Of a stretch of DNA of 40,344 nt, positions 21,293-30,036 are shown in pieces. Numbering within the stretch: the first letter of the stretch is position 1; each line of letters opens with the position of its first letter. The notes under the pieces are model-generated. The model made no database searches, was not told where the DNA came from, and worked only from the letters and a program-made list of their open reading frames with translations. The DNA comes from Chloromonas sp. AAM2 (taxonomy: Eukaryota > Chlorophyta > Chlorophyceae > Chlamydomonadales > Chlamydomonadaceae): contig QAXH01006438.1 in NCBI GenBank assembly GCA_004335635.1, positions 1,900-42,243 on the forward strand. Reading direction: 5' to 3'. The position numbers and the translations under genes were made by a program.

Positions 21293-21676
21293 ATTGACAT
21301 CTCGGATCCATCGCGTCAAACACAGTTTGCAGTGGTGGACTTTGTATGAATCCGTTTTGTTATACTGCCAAAGCATTTCAGCTTTGCCTGTTGTGCTCTG
21401 CTTCTGTTTCTCTTCAGACTACCTGGTGACCGTGGTTGTAAGCATCTCTCTCAACCATAGCCCCTTGGTTTTGGGATGCGCTCACAAAGGGGCCCGGAGC
21501 AAGAAAGAAGACGAAAGGCAGGAAGATAGGCAGAAGCCACACCCCCCAAGGCAGAAAGGAACAAGGCAGAAAGGAAGGCAACGGAAGCGGCTACAAAAGA
21601 CAGTAAAACCAGGCAAACCATGCAAAGCGTGATAGTCAAGAGTCCATGCGCGTAAGGAAAGTGTCCACTACAAAGT

Positions 21677-21822
21677 CTTCGTCCTTTCGAGAGATGCTTG
21701 GCGGGGTGTGGCCCCTGGAACTCAGCCATGTGTGACCGGCCTATCACCCTTGGTCATTGCAAATACCGGTAAGTGTGTAGGATAGGTGGGCTCTCTGAAT
21801 TCCTTTACACAGTGATGTAAGG
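21677..21822 (+). mobile_element. Retroposon copy beside the ferredoxin-like 3' end
   Basis: CGTCCTTTCGAGAGATGCTT to CACAGTGATGTAA, with internal deletions in the GACCAGGCGG region and in the 3' GCGGTTTCGG block. Confidence 0.75.
21805..21809 (-). terminator. Candidate TGTAA polyadenylation signal inside a retroposon copy
   Basis: Minus-strand TGTAA about 106 nt below the ferredoxin-like stop. It lies inside the repeat copy at 21677-21822, which is inserted with its own 3' end facing the gene. Placement is seen; use is inferred. Confidence 0.4.
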
Positions 21823-21914
21823 CATCGTCAATTCAACAGAGTGTCACCATTCAGAAAACCCGGGAACGTTAGTGAATTGACTACAAGGGTGGCGACGCCA
21901 TCAGTCTTCTCCTT

Positions 21915-23069
21915 TCATGTATCAAAACCATCAACACCCCATATCTGGTCTGTCATTGCGTTGAGCTCGAGTCTCGCGAATCCAGGCGGCACACGCGCTA
22001 TGCATGCCCTGATGACCTGTGTGCCCCCGCCCACAACCCGCCCGTCCGCCAGTTTACTGAACTTCTCCAACTCCAGCTCGCAGACGCCACAGTTGCCTTG
22101 GTTGCAGCCTAGCTGCACGTCCACCCCTGCCTGTTCGGCGACCTGCAGGACAGAATGGATTGCATGCACTCAACGTATGTTAGATCATCAGCATACAGAA
22201 GCATCAGCATGGCCATGTGATCATCTTGCCTGCTTGGGGTTGGAACTAGTTGGCCGTTGATGCGGTATGCCACCCTGACGCCCTGTATGCCCTGTTCATG
22301 GCACCGTAGTATGACTAGTCGTGCAAGGAAGTCCATGAAAACAAGGAACAGTGTGTAGGTCGTTTTTCAGATGTGATTTCTCGCATAATGTCTGAATTTG
22401 CTAGATCTGCTAACAATTGAATTGGATTTCCAGCTATGTTTCGTGTAAAGTTGTGTTAATGTGTGAACAATTCCTAGCCCGCTACGAGACACCACAAATA
22501 GAGACACCATAACCATCATCCATGGTGCGCTTGAATTTACACTGAAACCCTCGAGACAGACTGATTCTCAACTGATTAGTTTTGAAGTGTGGTGTATCTG
22601 GGTTTTTTTTGAAGGGCGAAAGGTCCTTTCTCCTCCCCTTTCGTCCTACTGCAACTTGATGGTTTCCTCAAGCGTGCATGTATAGGCATGCGTAGGCAGA
22701 GTTGCAATTTTGACGTTGGTGCATGCGAAGTTGCATTCCTGGCCTGCCACAGCGGCCTAACCGTGCAGCGGCCACAGGTTGGCACACAGACGCGCTCACA
22801 TCTGCAAAAAAGTCACCGGGCAGCGCCTCCACTGTTTTCATCTCTGGCTTGAAGAGCACAGGGACGGGAACTTTACTGGCTGCTGCCCGTCTGCTGGGTG
22901 CTGTTGGTTGTGCTTGGCTGCTTGTGCTTGGCTGCTGACTCGCTGCTGTGGAGCACTGGCAGACCGCTCCCCGGTTGCTTCTTGAAACGAAACCCACACA
23001 TGCAGCTGCCAGAGGCTGACATGGCACCTGAGCCGTCAGGGCTGTAGGCATGTGGTTTGCGTGTGGCAT
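21915..23069 (-). CDS. Plastid-type 2Fe-2S ferredoxin-like protein
   Basis: Small predicted electron-transfer protein, 165 residues in two exons (23069-22800 and 22142-21915, phase 0, intron 656 bp). Exon 1 begins MPHANHMPTALTAQ and continues with a Ser/Ala/Arg-rich, acid-poor stretch of about 70 residues typical of a chloroplast transit peptide. It then enters the beta-grasp fold (VPVLFKPEMKTVEALPGDFF). Exon 2 has the iron-sulfur ligands CX4CX2C (about Cys103, Cys108, Cys111, in GCNQGNCGVCE) and a distal RAC at about Cys137. It ends IWGVDGFDT with TGA at 21917-21915. The family is plant-type 2Fe-2S ferredoxin by ligand spacing; the electron-transfer partner cannot be told. A second in-frame ATG lies seven codons downstream. 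Its neighbour on the other strand starts only about 211 bp away. Confidence 0.82.
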
Positions 23070-23280
23070 GGCCACGTGCTGCCTTGCGGGCCGCTTGCAG
23101 ACTGACAAACTCACAAACCTGCAGTGGCTCCAGGGAGAGCAGCAGGAGCAATTGCAGTTCTGAACCGCTCAGTCCTACCGTTTCTGCGCTTTTGTGGGCG
23201 TTATGCCCCCAAACTCTCCTCTGGGCTTTAGGTAAGCACTGCCGCTGTCATTGGCAACAAAGTATACGGCGATCTTAAAG
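23070..23280. promoter_or_regulatory. Short divergent intergenic region, ferredoxin-like / CHI-like genes
   Basis: Only 211 bp separate the proposed start codons of the minus-strand ferredoxin-like gene and the plus-strand chalcone-isomerase-like gene. Both 5' UTRs and promoters must fit here or overlap the neighbouring exon. No defined box was identified. Confidence 0.4.
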
Positions 23281-25154
23281 ATGTTCGACACACGGCCTGG
23301 CGCGCAACTCCTACAGGGCGAGGTAGTCCCTGCCAACGGGAGGCGATGTGCACGTCCATTCGCTTCCATTTCAGCAAGCTTGATTGAGAAGATCGGGAGG
23401 CCGGCGGGCTCGCAACGGGCAGAGCCGTCGACCAACACAGTGTTTCCCCTGGAGTTCTGCCTTGCGAGTTCACCATGCCCCCAACTCGCGGGTGTGAGCG
23501 TTCGGTGAGTGGTAAGATGCATGCCATGCATGAGCACTAGTGTTCCAGCGTTTGTATAGGCTATGGCGTGTTTAGGTGAGTGGTGATGCTGAACTCAACT
23601 GGCGTTAGGTCAGCTGGTGCTGGGATAGTTATGATTAGCCTAAGAGATTAGCCTAACTATGCAAATGCTGGCACACTAGCGTGCATGAGCACTCAGCCAA
23701 CCAGGGCTCGTAATCCCAGCATGTCCCTTAAGTCTGTTCGCAGGTCCAAGAAAATTCTGGGTCTCAAGAATATTCATATCTACGCGCTGGGTAGGTGACG
23801 GTTGGGCTCGGGCTGCAATTGGAAGCGATGGCAAGGGAGCTGTCACTTCCTTCAAGCCTGCCTGCCCCGTGTCTCATGGCCCCAGTCGCACATCTCAGGT
23901 TCTTTCCATGGGCTCATTGATTCCATTGATCCCATTGATCCCAGGCATGTACGTGGACGACATTGCAGCCAAAAGGGCCTTGGCGCCTAAGTTCAAGGGC
24001 ACAGATCCAGCAACCCTGGCATCCAGTCAGGCGCTGTTCGATGGTGAGAGCAGAGCAGAGTGGGAGGGAATGGCCGCTGTGGGACTGGGCACCTGAAGCG
24101 GGAATGCACGAGTTGGATGGGTAGTCAACAGACTAACACATGCCCTGCCACAGGCATGGCGAAGACCAGCGATTCCCGGGTCCCGGAGGATGGTCGGTTG
24201 CTGGTTGTGATCGCCATAGACCGCATAGAAACCCTAGCCTTGGCACACCCATCTTGACAACCCTTTCTCCTTGCTGGGGCCATTTGTATGCTGCCTTCAC
24301 TGCTCAGGGCTGATCAATGACCACAGCATCGAGAAGACGCTGCGGCTGGTCATCTCCTTCGGCTCGCTGAGGCGGGCACAGTTCATTGAAGCGCTCGAGG
24401 AGCGCCTGGCGCCGCCCCTCAAGCAGGTGAAAGGGAACGGAGTGCAGGAGTGTTGTGGTAATAAGAGGTGGCAATGGTGCCTGTTAGGAATACAGTGTTA
24501 TAATGCTGTGGCTATACTTGCCAAGGCATCCAGCTAGCCAACGCCACAGTTTTAACTAACTCCGGTGGCGTGTGTTTATCCATGCTCTGACCGATCGATG
24601 TTTGGGGCTCAGGCGATTGCTGGTGTCGAATGCCCCGCAGGCCGGCCAGAACGCTGCCTTGGAAGCATTCAAGCGCCAGTTTGACGATGTGCATTTCTAC
24701 AAGGTGAGACGGACAGAAAACATGCCCAGCTGCAGTTTCATGATTTGTCCTGTCTTCCTCTCGCTGTGTGCAGATGGCTAAGCCCAAGAACGACATGATA
24801 ACCGCTTCCACTGTGTGATACACAAAGTGACTGCCAGTTTGCTGATTGGGCGCTGCTGGTGCTGATTCATCAAGATACGTTCTACTCTGCAAGAGTCCCT
24901 CTGCTAGTTGCCTACATGGAGACACATGCAGGTGCTATCCTGCCTGCCTGCCTGCCTGCCCGCAGGGTCTTGAGATTGCCTTCACTCAGTGCGGTCAGCA
25001 GTTGGTCACCCGGGTGGACGGGAAAGAGGTGGGCCGCCTGGCCAGCCCCGCGCTCACACACGCGCTCATGGACATCTACCTGGGCAGGGACCCAGTCAGT
25101 CCGGACTTCAAGGCAAGCACGGGCGCAACCCTCGCAGCCGCTCTGCAGGAGTAA
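23281..25154 (+). CDS. Chalcone-isomerase-like / fatty-acid-binding protein (FAP type)
   Basis: Chalcone-isomerase-fold protein, 272 residues. Plastid FAP members bind fatty acids rather than isomerise chalcones, and in algae this is the likelier role (family knowledge). The exons are 23281-23504, 23744-23790, 23945-24043, 24154-24192, 24308-24426, 24641-24703, 24774-24812 and 24966-25154; phases agree and sum to 819 nt. Motifs are FPLEF, then LAGVSVRSKKILGLK, IHIYALGMYVDD (the Arg and Tyr that line the ligand pocket in FAPs), KTLRLVISFGSLRRAQFIEALEERL, and RVDGKEVGRLASPALTHALMDIYLG near the C-terminus. The N-terminal 50 residues are Arg/Ser/Ala-rich and may be a transit peptide. The first in-frame ATG (23281) was taken as start. 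A good acceptor at about 23371 (CATTTCAG) means an upstream first exon is possible. The exon 24154-24192 donor (GTCGGT) is weak but gives the only phase-compatible join. Confidence 0.87.
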
Positions 25155-25224
25155 AACAGGAAACACCACCTGCCAGGCGGCGGGGAGGAGGAGAGCTGGC
25201 TGCTTTTTGAACGCATTATGGCAT

Positions 25225-25305
25225 TGAAGACATGGATGCAAGTTTTGGCAGACATTGAAGAAAGTTTTGGCAGACGGTGATGAAAGTTTTGGGTTGTTTT
25301 GCTGT
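25225..25305 (+). repeat. Tandem AAGTTTTGGCAGAC repeats in the 3' UTR of the CHI-like gene
   Basis: About three imperfect copies of a roughly 22-bp unit centred on AAGTTTTGGCAGAC and AAAGTTTTGGG, beginning some 75 nt after the stop codon. Confidence 0.6.
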
Positions 25306-25570
25306 GATGAGAGCCACATTCGGAGAGGTTGCTTTGTGCACCAGACTTGCTGGTTGAGCAGTTGAAAAGTGATTGCAGTTGTAGCAGTTGATTGGTTGCT
25401 TATTTATACTCCACCCAGGCAGGTACTGCGTGGGTTAGGGTTAGGGGTGGCATGTTGCCATGCACATTCTGCTGTCACTCGCAAGAGCCAATAGACTAGA
25501 TGCCACCAGCTTGTTTCTGTGCGGCCTACCTGAGCCTTGCACATACGTGGGCACTGGGCACTCGAGCACA

Positions 25571-25575
25571 TGTAA
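25571..25575 (+). terminator. Candidate TGTAA polyadenylation signal of the CHI-like gene
   Basis: TGTAA about 417 nt downstream of the TAA stop at 25152-25154. Assigned by motif and distance only. Confidence 0.35.
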
Positions 25576-26410
25576 TACGTCGTGTTTCTGTTTGGTCTGG
25601 AAAGCGAGCCTGTCTTGTCACGCAGATTGTCCACCTTCTGTACCTTCGGCATAGAAAGCCAATGTCAAGAATACTGGCTGATGATGAAGAATACTGGCTG
25701 AATCATCCCAAGAATTGAGGGAATTGAAGCAGGTGCTGCATTATTTCACGACCTCACTAATGCGCCGCACGCAATTTTTAGAAGCCCTAATGGCAGGTCT
25801 CCTGTAGTCAAAGTGCCCCTCCTCGCACTCTGAGGTCTGCCTCATCCATCAGAGCAGACAGTCCCACGTGCAGTAACGATCTCGACAGTTGTAACATCTA
25901 GCAATGCTTGCAAAAAACAAGTATTGACACAGTTGTGCGCTATAGTGTTTGAATGCTTGTTTTGAGTGCGTGTAATGACCCGAGGTCACAGTCAAGCAGA
26001 TGCGTCCTTCACTGTGAGCATACCCCATACGTCACCGACAAATCAACTCGGTTTGCTTGCTTGGAGACTAGAAGTCATACCAATAGCCAGCTTACAGCAG
26101 ACTGCTATACAATTGCAAAGGATTGCCACTAGGTCCAGGTGGCCCAGTTAGCACAAGCACTCATATGATCGGTTGAAAATACTTGAGCCCAGTATGACGG
26201 TATTGGTTACAGTTAAAGGGCACTTGTGTACGTCGTATATAAATCCAGAGACACAAGGAACGCTAGCCAAGCATTGTCGTTTGAGGTGCATCACAAGAGG
26301 GAAGGGACTCCAACCCGTCCAACCTGAAGGTGAAGGGGATTGCGACACACCGCGACAGTAAGTGGTGGTGGCCACCCCTCGAGGTGCTGTCCTGTCCGCA
26401 AACCTCGTCA

Positions 26411-26725
26411 GATCCAAAAAAAAAGAAGTTTGCCAGTTCTGGGACAATTTGTGTGAATATGTCTGTAGTGCCGCCAGGAATTCTTGTGTGTCAGCAAACA
26501 TGTGTATGTGTGCATGTGAACCGCACACGTGGGGGTGCACATCGCGTGTTGTGGTAGACGGTGCGTTGCCACTTCTGGGACAGCAAACCAGGACTAGACA
26601 GGTACTACAGTTTCAAAAGACAAAAATGGGTGTGTGAGATGTCTGACCGGTATACCTCAGAAGTCGGTGATGTAAGTCGCCACCAAGTGTTCCAGCTGCT
26701 TCACTCTCTTGAGCAAACTCGTGTG
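26411..26725 (+). repeat. Repeat family 2 (A-run plus GTTTGCCAGTTCTGGGACA)
   Basis: Begins with nine A then AAGTTTGCCAGTTCTGGGAC and shares further blocks with 37797-37990: GCCGCCAGGAA, CCAGGACTAGACAGG, CAAAAGACAAA, GACCGGTA, CCTCAGAAGT. About 130 extra bp are present in this copy. Confidence 0.75.
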
Positions 26726-27005
26726 TTGCGCACGGAGACGTCCCACAGCCTTTTTTGGGTGAGAGAAATATCGCTTTCCACCAATGACCAGTATAGGGCG
26801 CATCAACTGAGAATTTCGCCAAATCCTGGTTCAGATTTGTCTGACCCAGGGCCTGGATAGCAGCACAGTTTGCATGACCATCACAGTGTGGCGGGTGTCG
26901 CGGCTGCCCTGAAGTCAGGCAGTGACATGGCGATGGAAATCAGTTCTGGCTAAACGTCTTCAGTTCTCGAGGAAACCCCATGCACGAGTTAACGTCATAC
27001 TCATG

Positions 27006-27010
27006 TTACA
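27006..27010 (-). terminator. Possible TGTAA polyadenylation signal of the cobalamin adenosyltransferase gene
   Basis: Nearest minus-strand TGTAA below the stop at 27402, about 390 nt away. Motif only. Confidence 0.3.
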
Positions 27011-27169
27011 GAGCCTGGCCTTCGCATACCATTAATACTCTGGACATCACCGCTCAGATTCCAGTAACTTAAAGAACGAGTGTAATCAAGGGTGCCAAGG
27101 AAAGAGGCCATGCGTGTGAAAGTCTGTGCCGGAACCAACAACACCTGGTGTTGAAGGTGTTGGTCTCCC

Positions 27170-27242
27170 GCTCTGGTCGAGCAAGGCTGACTGTGCCTTG
27201 ATATGGATAAGGTGGGGAGGGCGCGCATGTGACCACTGTGTG
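27170..27242 (-). repeat. Repeat family 3 copy
   Basis: The reverse complement contains GTCACATGCGCGCCCTCCCC, ACCTTATCCATATCAAGGCA and CAGCCTTGCTCGACCAGAG, matching 38814-38886. Confidence 0.7.
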
Positions 27243-27401
27243 AGGCTGACCCTTACTTGGGAGAAGAGAGAAGAACACTGTCTTTCCCACCGTGATAAGC
27301 TTCATGCAGTTTATGCATCATGATATACTCTGACTGCGCCACCGCTGCATTTGCCATGGCCTAGTTGTTCCTGACCCACTCCAGCTGTCGTATATGCATA
27401 A

Positions 27402-29683
27402 CTATTGCGCCTGGGCCTTCTGGTACGTCTGCTCCTGCCTCCCCTCCTTGTAGGCCTGCAGCACAGCACGCATACAGGCTGTGCGCAAATGAGTGCAGCA
27501 CCTTGAAGATGAGTTCACGTCGCCATAGCTGCACGATGCACCATGCTGTCAAACAGCATTACCATGGTATGTCTATGACGCACGCCACAGAGGCTCAGCC
27601 TCAGCAGTAACACTCTCCCTACAGACATAGATTCAAGCTACAGATGGCCCCCTGTCCTATTCCATTCCCGTGAGCCCTTGGCACGGCAAAGTATGTGACC
27701 AACCCGCATGCAGTCGGCGCACCCTGTTCCGTCGCCTCACCATGTATCGCGCCGCTGTGAACAGGTAGTCGCTGAGTCGGTTGAGGTACACCCGCACATC
27801 CCCGTCAACAACATCATCCGCATCCAGGTCAACAACATCACCAGCGACAGTTGCATCATCAGACGCGCCATTCGTAGCGGTGGCAGCGCCAATGGAGTGT
27901 GGTGCGCCCTCGTGGGTTTGTGCGCCCTGCACAGACTCCGCCTTGCCCGCCCTGACAGCAGATCCCTCAGCCGCCACTGCCGCAGTGCTGCGAGTCAGCG
28001 CCACAACGGTCCGCTCGGCCCGCCGGCACACGGAGCGGGCCTGGTGCAGGAACACGGCCGCACGGCCGCCCGAGGGGAGGATGAAAAACTTGAGGGGCGG
28101 CAGCGACTCGTCCATTGCGTCAATCCACGACTGAGCACACACACACAGAGTCGGGGGGGAACAGCAGGTCGACACAGGCAGACATGGAGATAGCTAGACA
28201 GGCCACCCACAGCGGGATGAGTGAGACAAACACAAGATTTTAAATCCACAGCAGTGTGATTCTGAATACTTCTGCTACCGTGCAGCCCAGGCCTGGCTAG
28301 TGTGATGGGCTCTGGATTATCCCAAACCCAGTGCTGTGTAAAACCTGTCGAGCTCTTGTTATTCAAACCCGCACGCAAGACTGTGACCTCCTGCCTGCTA
28401 CATCCTCTCACTGCCCGCTACGGCCCGTCACTGCCTGCCCTGCCCCACCTCCAGTGTGGTTGTGTGCTGGTCCCCGAAGCGCGTGTGCTGCACCCGCTTG
28501 GCTTGACCCGTGTTGGCCGGGGTGGCGAGGGCAGAGCCAACGTCTATGAGCCGCGATTGAACGGTGGCCAGCTGCAGAGCACATGTGAAAATGGGGCCAG
28601 GTGCATGCGACAGCGGCTGCGAGGACAGCACCGGCTCAATAGACTAAATGCAAGGGTACATGACTGTGAGATTGTAATTACTGTTGGTGGTAGAGGTGTT
28701 AGGCATAGCAAAGAACCCAGAGATGGACTTTGTGAGATCATTGGAAGCGGCTGTGACGCTCGCGTGCGACCACTGTAACGCTGAGTCCTCTTTACACAGT
28801 GCTATGCGGTTTCGGCTGGGCTGATGTAAGAGTCCTAACACAGCTCACGCTATGGCTTTGGTTGAGATGGTGACAGACAGCTGGGCACATGCAGGCACCC
28901 GCATCAACTCACCAGTGGCCTTTCACCCCACCCTGCCTTACCTGTGTTGCCAGCGGCTCCTCCGCAGTGAACTCCCTGGCAATGCCCAGGCAGCTGTTCA
29001 GCTCATCCACATCTCCCAGAGCCTGTGCACAAACAACAGTACCACTTAGGGTGTCTCTCACCAACCCTTCTTGCTGATTCAACCACGCCTGCCTGCACGT
29101 GCTCCCTGCTAGGAGACCACCTAGCCTTGATGCAACTGCAAAATAACGGCTGGGTGCCTGTCATGGCTGGATTGCATCAGGTTGTCATCGCCGACTGCAA
29201 CATCTGCTCTGCAACTGACACGCTGATGCTGGAACCCAACAACATTACAGCTGTTCCTTTAATCTCCTCCTGGGCACTCAGCCCTCCAATGCCAAGGGCC
29301 CAGGCAGGCACAGCAGCACTTGCCTGGAAGTATGCGTTGTCCTTGGCCAACCTCTGGCCTGTGTACAAGCTAGAGCTGCCACAGTCGCCAGCACGCGTGT
29401 AGATCCTGAACCTGTGTTGTGTGAGCAGGCAGCTGATGCGTGGTAATCATGGCTTGATAGATAGGCAGGTGAACGTCTGGATTTAAACATCATGCAACCT
29501 ACACTGTTGGTTACTGGAACACCATTTCCCATTCAGATGTATTGACATGGGCCGAGCAATTCAGACAGCATCAGGTGCGTGGCGGCAGCACCAAGCTGTA
29601 GAGATGGTTAAAGAATAGTGCCAGTTTCGCCAGGCATGGTTCCACATGACCGGTAGCACTTACCGCTTGGCCTCTCCCTCCAT
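27402..29683 (-). CDS. MMAB: ATP:cob(I)alamin adenosyltransferase, MMAB/PduO type
   Basis: Transfers the adenosyl group of ATP to cob(I)alamin to make adenosylcobalamin, the cofactor of enzymes such as methylmalonyl-CoA mutase. It has 251 residues in six exons: 29683-29664, 29411-29324, 29022-28942, 28571-28449, 28130-27741 and 27455-27402 (756 nt, phases agree). Motifs in order are [20 protein letters not shown] (ATP-binding TRTGD loop, here TRAGD), [70 protein letters not shown] and [17 protein letters not shown]. Two oddities stand out: the donor after residue 36 is GC (CAG before GCAAGT), and about 60 residues of Ala/Asp/Thr-rich sequence are inserted between the CRRAER and NRLSDYLF helices. 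The first in-frame ATG leaves no room for a mitochondrial presequence. A retroposon copy lies in the intron 28941-28572. Confidence 0.93.
28731..28830 (+). mobile_element. Truncated retroposon copy in an MMAB intron
   Basis: The GAGATCATTGGAAGCGGC module and GACGCTCGCGTGCGACC are joined directly to the family 3' end from CTTTACACAGTGCTATGCGG to CTGATGTAA. Confidence 0.75.
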
Positions 29684-30036
29684 CCTGTTTTCTCTCTGGT
29701 GTGCGGGTAACAGCTGCGATCGGCAAGTTACGTCCGAGCTGGGAGGAATCGCGATTTGCGCCCAAGTTTCAAGGTATCGCCGACAATCTCATCTAACACC
29801 TCGCTTAATACTGGAATGTACTGGCTGCAGAGCTGCAACCGTTTTTCCATGCTGACATGTGATGAGGCAGAGATGAGGCGACGATGAGACCTCGTTCGTT
29901 CGTGCTTTTGCTTTCGTCTTACCGGTGGTCGTGCTATCGGTCACGCACGCACGGAGAGTTTCCTTGGACGCCCACCCGGCGTTGATGAAGCTCTAAGGAC
30001 GCGTGGATTTCTGCAGACAGTGGCGCTCTGCCTGAT
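29684..30036. promoter_or_regulatory. Divergent intergenic region, MMAB / plus-strand coiled-coil gene
   Basis: About 353 bp between the two proposed start codons. It holds no repeat copy, and no defined promoter element was recognised. Confidence 0.35.

Larger units (their letters stand above)
19513..21914. other. Gene-free stretch between the CGI-58-like and ferredoxin-like genes
   Basis: Consists largely of dispersed repeats (19607, 20016, 20648-21035, 21176-21292, 21677-21822). The rest is unassigned, including two long antiparallel open frames at 20046-20499 that look like chance. Confidence 0.5.
25155..27401. other. Gene-free stretch between the CHI-like and MMAB genes (convergent 3' ends)
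   Basis: Holds the CHI-like 3' UTR with its tandem repeats, repeat family 2 at 26411-26725 and family 3 at 27170-27242. Nothing else was recognised. Confidence 0.5.

Noticed and set aside
21132..21632. 166-codon plus-strand open frame ending in a Lys/Arg-rich tail
   Set aside because: It crosses a dispersed repeat (21176-21292) and low-complexity A/G-rich sequence. There is no splice context and no family resemblance.
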